A stretch of 64,000 nt of DNA from Myxococcota bacterium. Its GTDB lineage: Bacteria > Myxococcota > UBA727 > JABDBI01. The position numbers were made by a program, and so were the translations under genes. The notes under the pieces are model-generated. The model saw only the letters and a program-made list of their open reading frames with translations, was not told the DNA's origin and searched no databases. This document shows positions 1-8,572 of the stretch, piece after piece (the first letter of the stretch is position 1; every line of letters begins with the position of its first letter). The DNA lies in contig JAZKCZ010000002.1 of NCBI GenBank assembly GCA_040387835.1, forward strand, positions 707,818 to 771,817, written 5' to 3'.

Positions 1-166
1 TCTCGCCAGTGTTTAGGGCCAGCTAAAAGCCGCCACTGCGGCAACAGCGACCTAAAACCTAAATCCAAACGAAGCGATTGTAAGTTTATCATAGGCGATG
101 GACAATTTCACATAACGTCGAGGTGCAAATCAGTCATTCGTCGGTGGTGGAAATTAGCCCTAAATT

Positions 167-194
167 TTGCAATTTCTGGGCACATCTGTACTAT
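167..194 (+). promoter_or_regulatory. Possible sigma-70 promoter before the DUF6496 gene
   Basis: TTGCAA (167-172) and TACTAT (189-194) are separated by 16 bases. Transcription would begin only a few bases before the ribosome-binding site at 203-209, leaving almost no leader, which weakens the call. The rest of bases 1-200 shows no supportable gene or structure. Confidence 0.3.
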
Positions 195-213
195 GTAATT
201 AGAGGAGGTAGAG

Positions 214-393
214 ATCAAAAAGTACGGAAAATCCGCTCAAGACTCAGTTGAAAGTGCTATGCATAAAATGCATCAAGGCACTTTAAAAACTGGTGGGAGC
301 GCTAAGAAAGTCACCTCTGGAAAGCAAGCAATTGCAATCCGCCTATCTGAAGCACGGAAGAAGGGTGCAAAGGCACCCAAGCCCAAAAAATAG
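214..393 (+). CDS. Small basic DUF6496-type protein with apparent ATC start
   Basis: This 59-residue lysine-rich protein has the layout I associate with DUF6496 proteins: an N-terminal KKYGKSAQ block, a central glycine/serine/lysine stretch, and a C-terminal block KQAIAIRLSEARKKGAK followed by a lysine/proline tail. Its function is unknown; the charge suggests nucleic-acid association, which is inference. No ATG, GTG or TTG lies at the expected start. A strong Shine-Dalgarno AGGAGGT (203-209) is followed after a four-base gap by ATC at 214, and the frame is closed just upstream by TAA at 196-198. The first in-frame ATG (259) would remove the conserved KKYG block. An intrinsic terminator follows the stop at once, so the gene appears monocistronic. 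Confidence 0.7.
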   Translation: MKKYGKSAQDSVESAMHKMHQGTLKTGGSAKKVTSGKQAIAIRLSEARKKGAKAPKPKK

Positions 394-398
394 GCACC

Positions 399-426
399 CC
401 GGCGGGAATTTCCGCCGGTTTTTTTT
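399..426 (+). terminator. Intrinsic terminator after the DUF6496 gene
   Basis: A perfect 7-bp GC stem (CCGGCGG, 399-405; CCGCCGG, 412-418) with a six-base loop is followed by eight T residues (419-426). It starts six bases after the stop codon of the small gene and separates it from the sulP operon. Confidence 0.9.
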
Positions 427-452
427 ACATCGGTCAAAGCGTGGAATACTAA
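424..452 (+). promoter_or_regulatory. Possible promoter of the sulP-dabA-dabB operon
   Basis: TTTACA (424-429) and TACTAA (447-452) are 17 bases apart, 38 bases before the sulP start. The -35 overlaps the T-tract of the preceding terminator, a common compact arrangement. Supported only by consensus match and position. Confidence 0.4.
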
Positions 453-490
453 AGCAGGTTGTGGGCCTAAAGAGATATGTGGAGGTATCT

Positions 491-1741
491 ATGGCCGATA
501 TTCGATCCGGGCTCTTGGTTTTCTTAATCGCGCTGCCCTTGTGTTTAGGAATTGCGATCGCGAGCGGCTTTCCGCCAATCGCTGGTTTACTCACCGCTAT
601 CATTGGAGGGCTAATTCCGACTTTTCTCGGCAGCTCGCCTTTAAGCATCAAAGGTCCTGCGGCTGGTCTTATCGTTGTTATGGTCGACGCGGTCTCCGAG
701 CTTGGATACGAGAAATGCCTAGCGGTTGGGGTCGCTGCAGCGATTTTGCAAATAATCTTTTCCGGGCTGAAAGCTTCGAAAATTGGCAAGTTGATGCCTT
801 TGGCAGTCATCCACGGGATGCTCGCGGCCATTGGCGTTATTATCATCGCGAAACAAATTCACGTTTTGCTTGGGGTTTTACCTTCCAGCAAAAAGCCACT
901 TCAGCTTATCGCTGAAATTCCTCACAGCATCATGAACGCTAACCCCGAAATCCTGGCACTGGGTCTTTTAACACTAGCCATTGTGATTGCCTATCCGCTG
1001 CTTCCTAAAAAGATGACCGAAAAAGTGCCCGCATCGCTTATGTCGCTGGTATTTGTCTTGCCTCTGGCGATCTATTGGCATTTAGACTTAGATCACGTCT
1101 ATTGGTTCGAGGGCCAGAGCTTCGAAGTGGGGCCGAAATTCTTGGTCACTTTGCCAAATCAGATTTGGACCTCGCTTGCCTTTCCGGACTTTAGCGCGCT
1201 CTCAACTTTGGTTGCCTGGAAATACGTTATAATGCTAGCGCTAATCGGAAGTCTAGAATCCATATTGACCGTGATGGCTATCGACACCATGAACCCATCG
1301 AAACACAAATCCAATCTAGACAAAGACCTGTTTTCAGTGGGGGTTGGCAATTTAATCGCTAGCTTTATTGGCGGGCTGCCGATGATTTCCGAGGTTGTTA
1401 GGAGTAAAGCCAATATCGATTCGGGCGCTAAGAGCCGCTGGTCTAATTTTTATCATGGTCTATTTCTGTTATTGGCAGTGACGCTGCTCGTACCAATAAT
1501 TCACGAGATTCCTTTGTCGGCTTTGGCTGCTTTGTTAATAATTACCGGGATTAGGCTGGCATCGCCAAAAATGTTTGTGCACATGTTCAATCAAGGCATT
1601 AATCATCTCCTGCCATTTTTAATCACGCTTTTTGTCACATTGCGCGTCGACTTGCTGGTAGGCGTTTTTGCAGGCGTAGTCTTAACTTATCTGCTAAACC
1701 TGATTCCCCATGCGAAACGAGTGCGCAGTGAATCTAGATGA
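491..1741 (+). CDS. SulP-family anion (probable bicarbonate) transporter, no STAS domain
   Basis: This integral membrane protein of 416 residues is made almost entirely of hydrophobic helices. Its N-terminal block ALPLCLGIAIASGFPPIAGL and the following SIKGPAAGL are typical of SulP transporters. The usual cytoplasmic STAS domain is absent: the protein ends about 20 residues after its last helix. SulP proteins move sulfate, bicarbonate or other anions. Bicarbonate is inferred here because dabA and dabB follow in the same operon. The ATG at 491 is chosen because GGAGGT lies at 481-486; an upstream in-frame extension to 293 would run through the terminator and the DUF6496 gene. The stop overlaps the start of dabA, suggesting translational coupling. 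Confidence 0.88.
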   Translation: MADIRSGLLVFLIALPLCLGIAIASGFPPIAGLLTAIIGGLIPTFLGSSPLSIKGPAAGLIVVMVDAVSELGYEKCLAVGVAAAILQIIFSGLKASKIGKLMPLAVIHGMLAAIGVIIIAKQIHVLLGVLPSSKKPLQLIAEIPHSIMNANPEILALGLLTLAIVIAYPLLPKKMTEKVPASLMSLVFVLPLAIYWHLDLDHVYWFEGQSFEVGPKFLVTLPNQIWTSLAFPDFSALSTLVAWKYVIMLALIGSLESILTVMAIDTMNPSKHKSNLDKDLFSVGVGNLIASFIGGLPMISEVVRSKANIDSGAKSRWSNFYHGLFLLLAVTLLVPIIHEIPLSALAALLIITGIRLASPKMFVHMFNQGINHLLPFLITLFVTLRVDLLVGVFAGVVLTYLLNLIPHAKRVRSESR

Positions 1742-3677
1742 ACTATTAGGACCTTTGAGGAAAAAGCTTCCTGCTCAAGGCCCCATTCAAGGATTTATTC
1801 ATCATAATACGCTGCACGCTTTCATGCACTTACCGTTCGAAAAGGCGGTGTTCGAGGCATCGAAATTTTATCGTGAACCAACGCATCATCCTGTCAACTC
1901 AACCTTATTTCGCCTAACGGCCAACTATCTCGACCAAGGCGTCAGTACTTGGGAATTTCCCGATCGAATTGAAGGCTTTTTGGCTTCAATGGCATCGTTG
2001 AGCCTAGAATCATGGCTGCCCATCGCAAGCTATATTAAGCGCAGACGATTTAACGCACTACTTGAGCTTCCGCCTGAGCAGGTCATCCAAAAAATTCTCG
2101 CCCAACACAATTTGCCGGACAACTATGTGGAAGAAACGCTTCTGGAGCATCCAGGCTGGTCGGGCATGGTTAATTATTTGGAGCACCACCCAGAAAGTCT
2201 GTTTAAGCCAAGGCCTATCAAACTAGTCGATTTCTTAGCATTCAAACTAGCCCTGCAATCTGAATACGGCTTTGAGCCTAAACAAAAAACCACACATCCA
2301 GCCTCCAGCATCCCGGCGAATCAAAAAGAGAGTGAGCGCCGCTATTACGACCGTATTCTCAGGATGATTAATCAAAACAAAGGCCTAACAGCACAGGTCG
2401 CTCCAGAGCTCCAGGCGGTTTTTTGCATCGACGACAGAGAATGCTCCCTTCGAAGGCATTGGGAAGCCATAGAACCGCGGCTGGAAACATTTGCGACAGC
2501 TGGCTTTTTTGGCATCGACATGTTTTTCCAGTCTCTCAATGACAGCAAGCCCAAAAAGCTCTGCCCTGCGCCGATGACGCCTCAGTACACAGTTTTTGAA
2601 AATCCGCACGACAGTCATCACCAGGATTTTGAAAAACAAAGACATAAGCGCGAAAAAGGGGCTGTTTTCTCCGAACGCCTCAGGCATTCACTGGGATATT
2701 TGCTGACCCGCAAGACTTTAATCGATGTGCCGTCAGAGCTGGATTTAAGCTGCTTTAGCACAGAGGATATGGCAGCGCGGGTATTCGCTGTGTTAAACAG
2801 CATGGGGCTAAAGCACTTTGCCTCACAAGTGCTGATTGTAGCGCACGGCTCAAGCAGTGTTAACAACCCTTACTTTTCCGCCTATAACTGCGGTGCATGT
2901 TCAGGAAATCCAGGTGCTCCTAATGCCCGAGCTTTTTGCCAGATGGCCAACAGTTATGAAGTGCGAGAGCAGGTCAAACAAAAAGGGATTGCAATCCCCG
3001 ACGGAACGAACTTCATTCCAGCGTTTCACGACACCTGCAGCGATGAAGTTACATTTCTAGGCAGCGGCACCCTTAGACCATCATTCGTTCGCAGTCTGGA
3101 CGAAGCACGCGCTTTAAATGCCAAAGAGCGCTGCAAACGTTTTGGGCTTACCAATCCTAATATCTCAGCGCCTGATGCCCTAAAAGAAGCTAGGCATCGC
3201 TCCGAGGCTTTGCTTGAGCCAAGGCCCGAACTAAATCATGCCAATAATGCTCTATGCATTATCGGGCGGCGTGCTTTGACCAAAGGTCTGTTTTTGAACC
3301 GGCGAGCCTTTCTGAATTCCTACGATCCACACAATGATCCAGATGGCAGTATTCTGAATTCGATCTTAAATGCCGTAGTGCCGGTGTGCGGCGGCATCAA
3401 CCTCGAATATTACTTTTCGAGGGTGGAACCGCATATTTACGGTGCAGGCACCAAGCTGTCTCATAATGTCTGTGCCTTGATAGGCGTGTACAACGGCATT
3501 GACGACGATTTAAGGACTGGCCTTCCTACGCAAATGACAGACATGCATGAACCCATTCGAATGCTTATTGTCATTGAGCAAGACAGAGAGTTAGTTCAAA
3601 AAGTGATCGATAATAATCCCATGGTGTTGCAATGGGTCAAAAACGAGTGGCTCTTTATTGAGTGCGTGCAACCATGA
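1710..3677 (+). CDS. dabA: DabA-type inorganic carbon uptake protein (UPF0753/DUF2309)
   Basis: DabA is the cytoplasmic, carbonic-anhydrase-like zinc subunit of the energy-coupled DAB system that converts CO2 to bicarbonate. The zinc ligands known for Halothiobacillus DabA (Cys351, Asp353, His524, Cys539) have counterparts here: Cys239 and Asp241 in FCIDDREC, His379 in VAHGSSS and Cys394 in NCGACSG. The intervals C-x-D and H-14-C are the same as in Halothiobacillus. At 655 residues it is shorter than the characterised proteins. The start is uncertain: ATG 1710 overlaps sulP by 32 bases, and GTG 1728 (protein start MNLDELL) is equally plausible. The stop overlaps the dabB ATG in an ATGA junction. 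Confidence 0.92.
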   Translation: MRNECAVNLDELLGPLRKKLPAQGPIQGFIHHNTLHAFMHLPFEKAVFEASKFYREPTHHPVNSTLFRLTANYLDQGVSTWEFPDRIEGFLASMASLSLESWLPIASYIKRRRFNALLELPPEQVIQKILAQHNLPDNYVEETLLEHPGWSGMVNYLEHHPESLFKPRPIKLVDFLAFKLALQSEYGFEPKQKTTHPASSIPANQKESERRYYDRILRMINQNKGLTAQVAPELQAVFCIDDRECSLRRHWEAIEPRLETFATAGFFGIDMFFQSLNDSKPKKLCPAPMTPQYTVFENPHDSHHQDFEKQRHKREKGAVFSERLRHSLGYLLTRKTLIDVPSELDLSCFSTEDMAARVFAVLNSMGLKHFASQVLIVAHGSSSVNNPYFSAYNCGACSGNPGAPNARAFCQMANSYEVREQVKQKGIAIPDGTNFIPAFHDTCSDEVTFLGSGTLRPSFVRSLDEARALNAKERCKRFGLTNPNISAPDALKEARHRSEALLEPRPELNHANNALCIIGRRALTKGLFLNRRAFLNSYDPHNDPDGSILNSILNAVVPVCGGINLEYYFSRVEPHIYGAGTKLSHNVCALIGVYNGIDDDLRTGLPTQMTDMHEPIRMLIVIEQDRELVQKVIDNNPMVLQWVKNEWLFIECVQP

Positions 3678-5236
3678 ATATCCAAAAAGAAATCGCCTTT
3701 TCTAGATTCATCACCGGCATATTTGCAGCATATTTTCTAGCAGCACTATCTTTGTTGGGGCTTTGGGTCTTATCGTCTGGCAAATCGCTCAGATTTTTTG
3801 GACTCTATCTGGATTTGAACGGCGTTGTCTTTTTGACACTCATAGCAGCCATATCGAATGTGATTGTGCATTTTTCGAAGCGATACATGCATTTAGAGCA
3901 TGGCTACCGGCGATTCTTTCTTATCTTATTGCTGTTCGTGACCGGCATGACCATTATTTGCATCGCGGGCGATTTTCTTTTGCTGTTTGCGGGCTGGGAG
4001 ATTGTCGGGGTCTCATCTTATTTACTGATCGCTTTTTATTGGCATCGGCCACAAGCCGTTTCAAATGCCGACAGGGCGTATTACATTTATCGATTTTGCG
4101 ATTTGGGACTATTGGGAAGCGCGCTCATTGCCGCAGTTATTTGGCATGACCATCAGATCTTTCACCAACACTGGCAAACGGTGCCGCTCATTGAGCAATG
4201 GGCACTTTGCTTAGTGATTTTGCTGCCGGTTTTGGGCAAGTCAGCTCAGTTTCCTTTTAGCTACTGGCTGCCTCGGGCAATGGAAGGGCCTACGCCTTCA
4301 AGTGCGATTTTTTACGGCGCTTTGTCTGTTCATGCCGGGGTGTTTTTGCTGTTGCGCACTTATCCGATTTGGCACGGTACACCAGGGTTTATCTGGGTGG
4401 TCGGCGGCGTCGGGCTGGTAACAGCATTTATCGCCAGTTTATCCAGTCGGGTGCAATCTAATATGAAGGGGCAGATCGGCTACTCGTCTATCAGTCATGT
4501 TGGCTTTATGCTGATCGAACTTGCTTTAGGCTTTCCTAAAATAGCTTTGGTACATCTAGTTTTCAACGCCTGCCTACGAAGCTTTCAGTTGCTGATTTCC
4601 TCCTCAATTCAAGCGGATCATCTGCATACCTATCATGCATTGAATGGCAAAAGCTGGCAGGGAAGAAATCCGGTCAGCAAGACTTTATATGTCTTTGCGC
4701 TGAACGAAGGCTATCTAGAGGCCATCACGCTAAAACTTGTTAAACCGTTTCAATTTTTACTGAATTATTACGGCTCATTAAACCAAGTGGTTTTTTGCGA
4801 GCTCGTGATCGCTTTTTTATTTTGGCCTTTCCCGAGCTGGACTTATATTTTGGGCGTGTTGGCTTCTTGGCTTTTGGCTTTCGAAGGACTGGCATATGTC
4901 AAAAAGCACGAGAAAATTACTTTTGGCAGATTTCCTTTCGCAGCCTCGCTCATTCTGCTTGGGTATTTGGGCGTGTTAGGATTTCCCCTTTCGGTAACAT
5001 TCATCGGAGAGGATCTTTTAACCAATCAAGCCCTGCAGCGAGGCATTTGGTTTTTAATCTTGTTTAACCTGGTGTTTGTTATCAACGGGATCGCACTGAT
5101 ACGCGCATACTCTAAGATGTTTTTTGGCAAAAGAGACGAAGAGCCGGTGCCCCAAGTGGATCTCACACCCTGGCAAGCAAGCATTCGGCTGGCTGGGTAC
5201 GTTTTGGTTAATCTAATTCTTTGGATTATACTTTAA
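3674..5236 (+). CDS. dabB: DabB-type membrane subunit (NuoL/MrpA-like proton channel)
   Basis: This 520-residue polytopic membrane protein belongs to the proton-conducting transporter family shared by complex I NuoL and Mrp antiporters. Recognisable segments are GWEIVGVSSYLLIAFYWHRP, FGKSAQ-type LGKSAQFPFSYWLPRAMEGP and the loop YSSISHVGFM. In DAB systems it is thought to couple the ion gradient to DabA. No other complex I gene is near, and dabA is directly upstream, so DabB rather than NuoL is the call. ATG 3674 overlaps the dabA stop and is preferred over an in-frame GTG at 3662. Its stop overlaps by four bases the stop of the convergent secretin gene. Confidence 0.88.
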   Translation: MNIQKEIAFSRFITGIFAAYFLAALSLLGLWVLSSGKSLRFFGLYLDLNGVVFLTLIAAISNVIVHFSKRYMHLEHGYRRFFLILLLFVTGMTIICIAGDFLLLFAGWEIVGVSSYLLIAFYWHRPQAVSNADRAYYIYRFCDLGLLGSALIAAVIWHDHQIFHQHWQTVPLIEQWALCLVILLPVLGKSAQFPFSYWLPRAMEGPTPSSAIFYGALSVHAGVFLLLRTYPIWHGTPGFIWVVGGVGLVTAFIASLSSRVQSNMKGQIGYSSISHVGFMLIELALGFPKIALVHLVFNACLRSFQLLISSSIQADHLHTYHALNGKSWQGRNPVSKTLYVFALNEGYLEAITLKLVKPFQFLLNYYGSLNQVVFCELVIAFLFWPFPSWTYILGVLASWLLAFEGLAYVKKHEKITFGRFPFAASLILLGYLGVLGFPLSVTFIGEDLLTNQALQRGIWFLILFNLVFVINGIALIRAYSKMFFGKRDEEPVPQVDLTPWQASIRLAGYVLVNLILWIIL

Positions 5237-6897
5237 GGAATCGGGTTAACAGCCTCTCTTTCGGTTCTATCCAATTCTTGAAGGGCGGACTGGACAATTT
5301 TTGGCTTGATAAAGACCAGCAACTCACGCTTGTCCTTGGCATTCGTACTGTTTCTAAACAGGGCGCCGATTAAGGGCAGCCTGGCTAAAAAGGGGATGCC
5401 ACCCTTCGATTTTGAATTTGAAGACTGATACAAGCCACCCAAGACCGTGGTCTGGCCGTCTTCCAGTAAGATTTGCGTTTTGGCGTTGTTGTCGAAAACC
5501 TGTACTTGGCTTGAGCCAATGCTGGAAGCATCAAACTGGGAAGAAGTCACATCGATTAAAAGCCTAATCTTGCCATCAATGGTAATTTGCGGTGTTACCA
5601 CCATGGTGATGCCAGCGCTAATATTTTGAAGGCCTCCCACTGCGCCTAATTGCCCCCCAGCGCCAACGCCCACGGCCGCAGGCACCTGGAGAAATACTTT
5701 GCTGCCGCTATGAATGGTCGCGGGTTGGTTGTTCATTGTAATAATCGATGGCCGGGAAAGAATCGTGACCTTATTATCGTTCTCTGCTGCCGAAAGTTCG
5801 AAATCTAGCGCGGCGTTAGTAAAGGGAATTCCAATAGCGAGCGCTGCCAATGGATTCACAGCTCTGGTAGTATTAATATACCTGGATCCAGTTGAAGTGG
5901 TGTTATCAGTGGTTGCTCCGGTCGTCGTACCGCTGGCGCCAGTTATGCCGGTGGTATTTTGAGGGCCGGCGGATCCATTGGTTCCAGGTACGCCATCCAT
6001 TCGAAAGTTGGTGGTGTCGACTTTGACTCCCCACTGCACGCCAAAGCTTTGAACAAATTTGGTAGAGGCTTCTACCACGCGGGCTTCAATAAGAACCTGC
6101 TTATCGATGTAATCGATGCTCTCAATGAAAGTTTGCATGTTCTTGATATAGTTGGGCGTGTCTCTCATCGTCAGACTGTTGGTCCGCTCATCCACCATCA
6201 CCGTTCCACGTGCCGAGATGAGCGCAGTGGCCTGCTCTTTAATTTCTTTGGCTTTGGCGTATTTGAGCGGAAAGACGCGCGTCAGTAGATCGCCACCTAG
6301 CGCTTCCTGTTCTTTTTGGGTGACAATGCGCACCACTGTGTTGCGATCGTCAGCCGTTAGGCCTCTGGATTCCAGAAGCGCTTGCATGGCTCCAGCTAAG
6401 CTTATCTGCGGGAAACTGGCGGTGATAATGTCTTCCAGCTTACTTGGCATAACAACGTTCTTATTCTGTAGGGTGGCCAGCAATTTAATGGCATCGCCCA
6501 AAGGCGCTTCTTTAATCTCTACGCTGTAAAGTCCACTTTGACGGCTTTTGGTCTGGGTACCTTCTAGTCTTAAGCGAGTTAATCCACCTAGCGTCCTGAG
6601 GATAACTTCGCCTGATTTAATCGATACGACTTGCGCACTGCCAATTTTATCTTTCACGCGAACACCGCGTCCGCTAATCAAAGCCGCTGAGGTGTCCTTG
6701 CCTAAAACGATCATCGTCAGTTTCGGTTTTTTCAAATCGATGTCATCTTCTTCCTGAGCGAACGGGTTTCGTTCCCAAATATCTTCGGAGGGGGTTTGTT
6801 TAAAGCCTTCTAAGTTGAGATTGGACAATGGCTTTGGCGCTTCTATCGATGCCTCGCTAATCGCCATAAAAAGCAGCATTAAACTAATTCGCGCCAT
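5233..6897 (-). CDS. pilQ: Type IV pilus/MSHA-type secretin with N-terminal PilP-like domain
   Basis: Secretins form the outer-membrane ring through which pilus fibres or secreted proteins pass. After a signal peptide (about residues 1-18), residues 45-110 contain an NPF motif and a G-x-R-V-K-x-K-IG-x-V repeat resembling PilP, MshK or GspC homology domains. A secretin/TonB short N-terminal domain (about 120-190), a NolW-like domain (about 205-275, FPLKYAKAKEI) and the secretin core (about 280-540, ending in the VPF-like GIPFLARLPLIGALFRNS) follow. Residues near 300-345 are a Gly/Thr/Asn-rich insert. Last gene of a four-gene minus-strand set and overlapping pilO by 14 bases. MshL is an alternative name; separate pilP and pilM genes are not seen here. 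Confidence 0.88.
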   Translation of the reverse strand: MARISLMLLFMAISEASIEAPKPLSNLNLEGFKQTPSEDIWERNPFAQEEDDIDLKKPKLTMIVLGKDTSAALISGRGVRVKDKIGSAQVVSIKSGEVILRTLGGLTRLRLEGTQTKSRQSGLYSVEIKEAPLGDAIKLLATLQNKNVVMPSKLEDIITASFPQISLAGAMQALLESRGLTADDRNTVVRIVTQKEQEALGGDLLTRVFPLKYAKAKEIKEQATALISARGTVMVDERTNSLTMRDTPNYIKNMQTFIESIDYIDKQVLIEARVVEASTKFVQSFGVQWGVKVDTTNFRMDGVPGTNGSAGPQNTTGITGASGTTTGATTDNTTSTGSRYINTTRAVNPLAALAIGIPFTNAALDFELSAAENDNKVTILSRPSIITMNNQPATIHSGSKVFLQVPAAVGVGAGGQLGAVGGLQNISAGITMVVTPQITIDGKIRLLIDVTSSQFDASSIGSSQVQVFDNNAKTQILLEDGQTTVLGGLYQSSNSKSKGGIPFLARLPLIGALFRNSTNAKDKRELLVFIKPKIVQSALQELDRTEREAVNPIP

Positions 6898-7423
6898 ATA
6901 ACCCCCCGCTTAAATCCATGCTGAGAATATCACGATCGACTGAAGATCGTTTGATGCTGAGACTATCTATCACCAAAGGCGCGGGCATATTTTCAAGATA
7001 GGATATGTATTTTTCCAATGCACCATAGCTGCCTAAAACCGTTAACGACACATCTTCCTTCATATACCCGCCCTCTTGCCGCGGCTGAGAAAATTGGTGG
7101 TTTGTCAGCTTAATGCTGTGCAAGTGGGCGGATGTGATCAAGATCTCAAAGGTATCTTCCACGGCGCGGGCCGTACCGACCCACTTCTTTTCGCCTTTTT
7201 CTGGCGCTTTCTTCACCGCTTTCGGCGGCACTGGGGGCACTTTTTTGAGCGATTCGATTTCACTCTGCAGTGTTGAAATGCGCTGGTGAGAGTCCCAAAT
7301 ACAAGAACGCACCACAAGTACGGAAATAACCAGCAACATGCCCACAAAAAGAATTTTTTCTCGTCCTGCCGGCTTTTGCCGCAGCTGGGTCATGATATCT
7401 GGCAATTTAATCACAAAGTGCAC
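6884..7423 (-). CDS. pilO: PilO/MshJ-like pilus assembly protein
   Basis: This 179-residue protein has a short cytoplasmic N-terminus, one transmembrane helix (about residues 25-42, LFVGMLLVISVLVV), a coiled-coil-like stretch rich in Glu and Lys, and a C-terminal ferredoxin-like half with LSVLGSYGALEKYISYLENM. This layout is that of PilO, GspM and MshJ, inner-membrane proteins that pair with PilN and link the cytoplasmic motor to the secretin. The identification rests on topology, the C-terminal pattern and position between pilN and the secretin. Start and stop overlap both neighbours by 13-14 bases. Confidence 0.72.
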   Translation of the reverse strand: MHFVIKLPDIMTQLRQKPAGREKILFVGMLLVISVLVVRSCIWDSHQRISTLQSEIESLKKVPPVPPKAVKKAPEKGEKKWVGTARAVEDTFEILITSAHLHSIKLTNHQFSQPRQEGGYMKEDVSLTVLGSYGALEKYISYLENMPAPLVIDSLSIKRSSVDRDILSMDLSGGLYGAN

Positions 7424-7893
7424 TCCAATTCGAAACGAACGCCATTTTCTTCTTCATGAACGTTTAGAAGTTTGGCTTTTAAACACATGCCATTTTGAGC
7501 AAGGCTGCGCTTCGCCCGGATGGCATCCGACGGAGACATCCCGATAACTTGGAACACAAGCTTCTTGCCATCTTTTATAGAACCCACAATGCTGTCTAAA
7601 TATATGTCAGGCGGGAAAGTTTCGGTATATCGCTTCAGCAGTTTAGACCACTCGATGCCCATAATTTGCACGGCTTCTGGCGCCATAACGGCCGTGGCTT
7701 TAGCCATGCGTTGCTGCTCAGCTTGCAATGTTTGTTCGTAACCAGCAATTCGGCGGTTTTGAATCACAGCAATGGCGCCAAACAGCGCCGCAAGTCCCAA
7801 AGCGATGAGAACCATGAGAAAATAATTCAGTTCAAACTTGCCAGCTTTCAGGTTCATGCCTGGCCGCGCTTCAACAAAGTTAATGTGCTTCAT
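7411..7893 (-). CDS. pilN: PilN-like pilus assembly protein
   Basis: This 160-residue bitopic protein begins with a short INFVEARPG segment, comparable to the cytoplasmic INLLP motif by which PilN binds PilM. One transmembrane helix follows (about residues 28-46), then a heptad-rich stretch (about 47-75) and a small periplasmic domain. PilN and PilO form a heterodimer in the inner membrane. Sequence similarity alone is weak; the call depends on the motif, the topology and the downstream pilO and secretin. It overlaps the upstream TPR gene by 14 bases. Confidence 0.68.
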   Translation of the reverse strand: MKHINFVEARPGMNLKAGKFELNYFLMVLIALGLAALFGAIAVIQNRRIAGYEQTLQAEQQRMAKATAVMAPEAVQIMGIEWSKLLKRYTETFPPDIYLDSIVGSIKDGKKLVFQVIGMSPSDAIRAKRSLAQNGMCLKAKLLNVHEEENGVRFELECTL

Positions 7894-8572
7894 TGAGCTT
7901 CTCCAGCCTGGCTTTTACTTGAGCAACAATCTCATCTTTGCCTTCTTTCTTTTCACGCTTTTTCTGAATGAATTCCTCGTAAAAAAACTTGGCTCTAGCT
8001 AAATCGCCGTGGCCTTCATATAAAACGGCAATATTGAATAAAGGCTCGGTATAACTTGCATCTGCGATGATCGCTCGGTTAAAGAGGCGCTCCGCTTCAA
8101 GAAGCTGATCCTGCTTTACTTTGATCATCGCCCAGTTGTTTAAGCACACAGCGCAATTCGGGTCCTTTATGGAAACCTTTTGATAGATGTCTTCGGCTTC
8201 GGGCAGTCTGCCTAATTGCCACAAAACGTAGGCAAAATCATTCAAAAGACTGATATCGTCGGGACTTTTCGCGGTCGCCTTTTGAAAAAATGCGACGCTT
8301 TCCTCGCGCTTTCCTTCAGCGAACGCTTTTCTGGCTTGAGCAGCATCATCTGCGGCTGGTTGGGCTTTGGGCAATATCGGCTTCACCGCCATCATCACAG
8401 GTTGATTAGCCGGATAAAGTGCGCGCCAACCAAAATAGCCGGCTCCGCTGCCCAATAAAATCGCGCCTATGGCAATAAGCGCACCCTTGCCTGAAATCGA
8501 GCTAAGCGTGAAATGCTTTATTTTATCGCCTTTTCCCCAAAAAAAGCCTTCGTGTTCAGCCTTTTCCCCCAT
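7880..8572 (-). CDS. Membrane-anchored TPR protein at head of pilus cluster (MshN-like)
   Basis: This 230-residue protein has about 30 cytoplasmic residues, one transmembrane helix (about 31-52, GALIAIGAILLGSGAGYFGW) and a periplasmic part with at least three tetratricopeptide repeats (about 80-210, for example LLNDFAYVLWQLGRLPEAE and CLNNWAMIKVKQDQLLEAE). Its architecture recalls MshN of MSHA pilus clusters, where a bitopic TPR protein sits among the assembly genes; in other systems such proteins stabilise the secretin. First gene of the minus-strand operon. No clear Shine-Dalgarno precedes the ATG, and a short palindrome abuts it. Confidence 0.75.
   Translation of the reverse strand: MGEKAEHEGFFWGKGDKIKHFTLSSISGKGALIAIGAILLGSGAGYFGWRALYPANQPVMMAVKPILPKAQPAADDAAQARKAFAEGKREESVAFFQKATAKSPDDISLLNDFAYVLWQLGRLPEAEDIYQKVSIKDPNCAVCLNNWAMIKVKQDQLLEAERLFNRAIIADASYTEPLFNIAVLYEGHGDLARAKFFYEEFIQKKREKKEGKDEIVAQVKARLEKLNEAH

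Noticed and set aside
293-490. N-terminal extension of the SulP reading frame
   Set aside because: It overlaps the DUF6496 gene in another frame and passes through the intrinsic terminator; a good ribosome-binding site sits before ATG 491.
3674-5236. Complex I subunit NuoL
   Set aside because: No other nuo genes are near and the gene is coupled to dabA, so the DabB role fits better.
5233-8572. Type II secretion cluster (GspD and partners)
   Set aside because: The PilN and PilO pattern and the missing gspE to gspL types fit a type IV pilus or MSHA set; the secretin lacks the GspD-type extra N domains.
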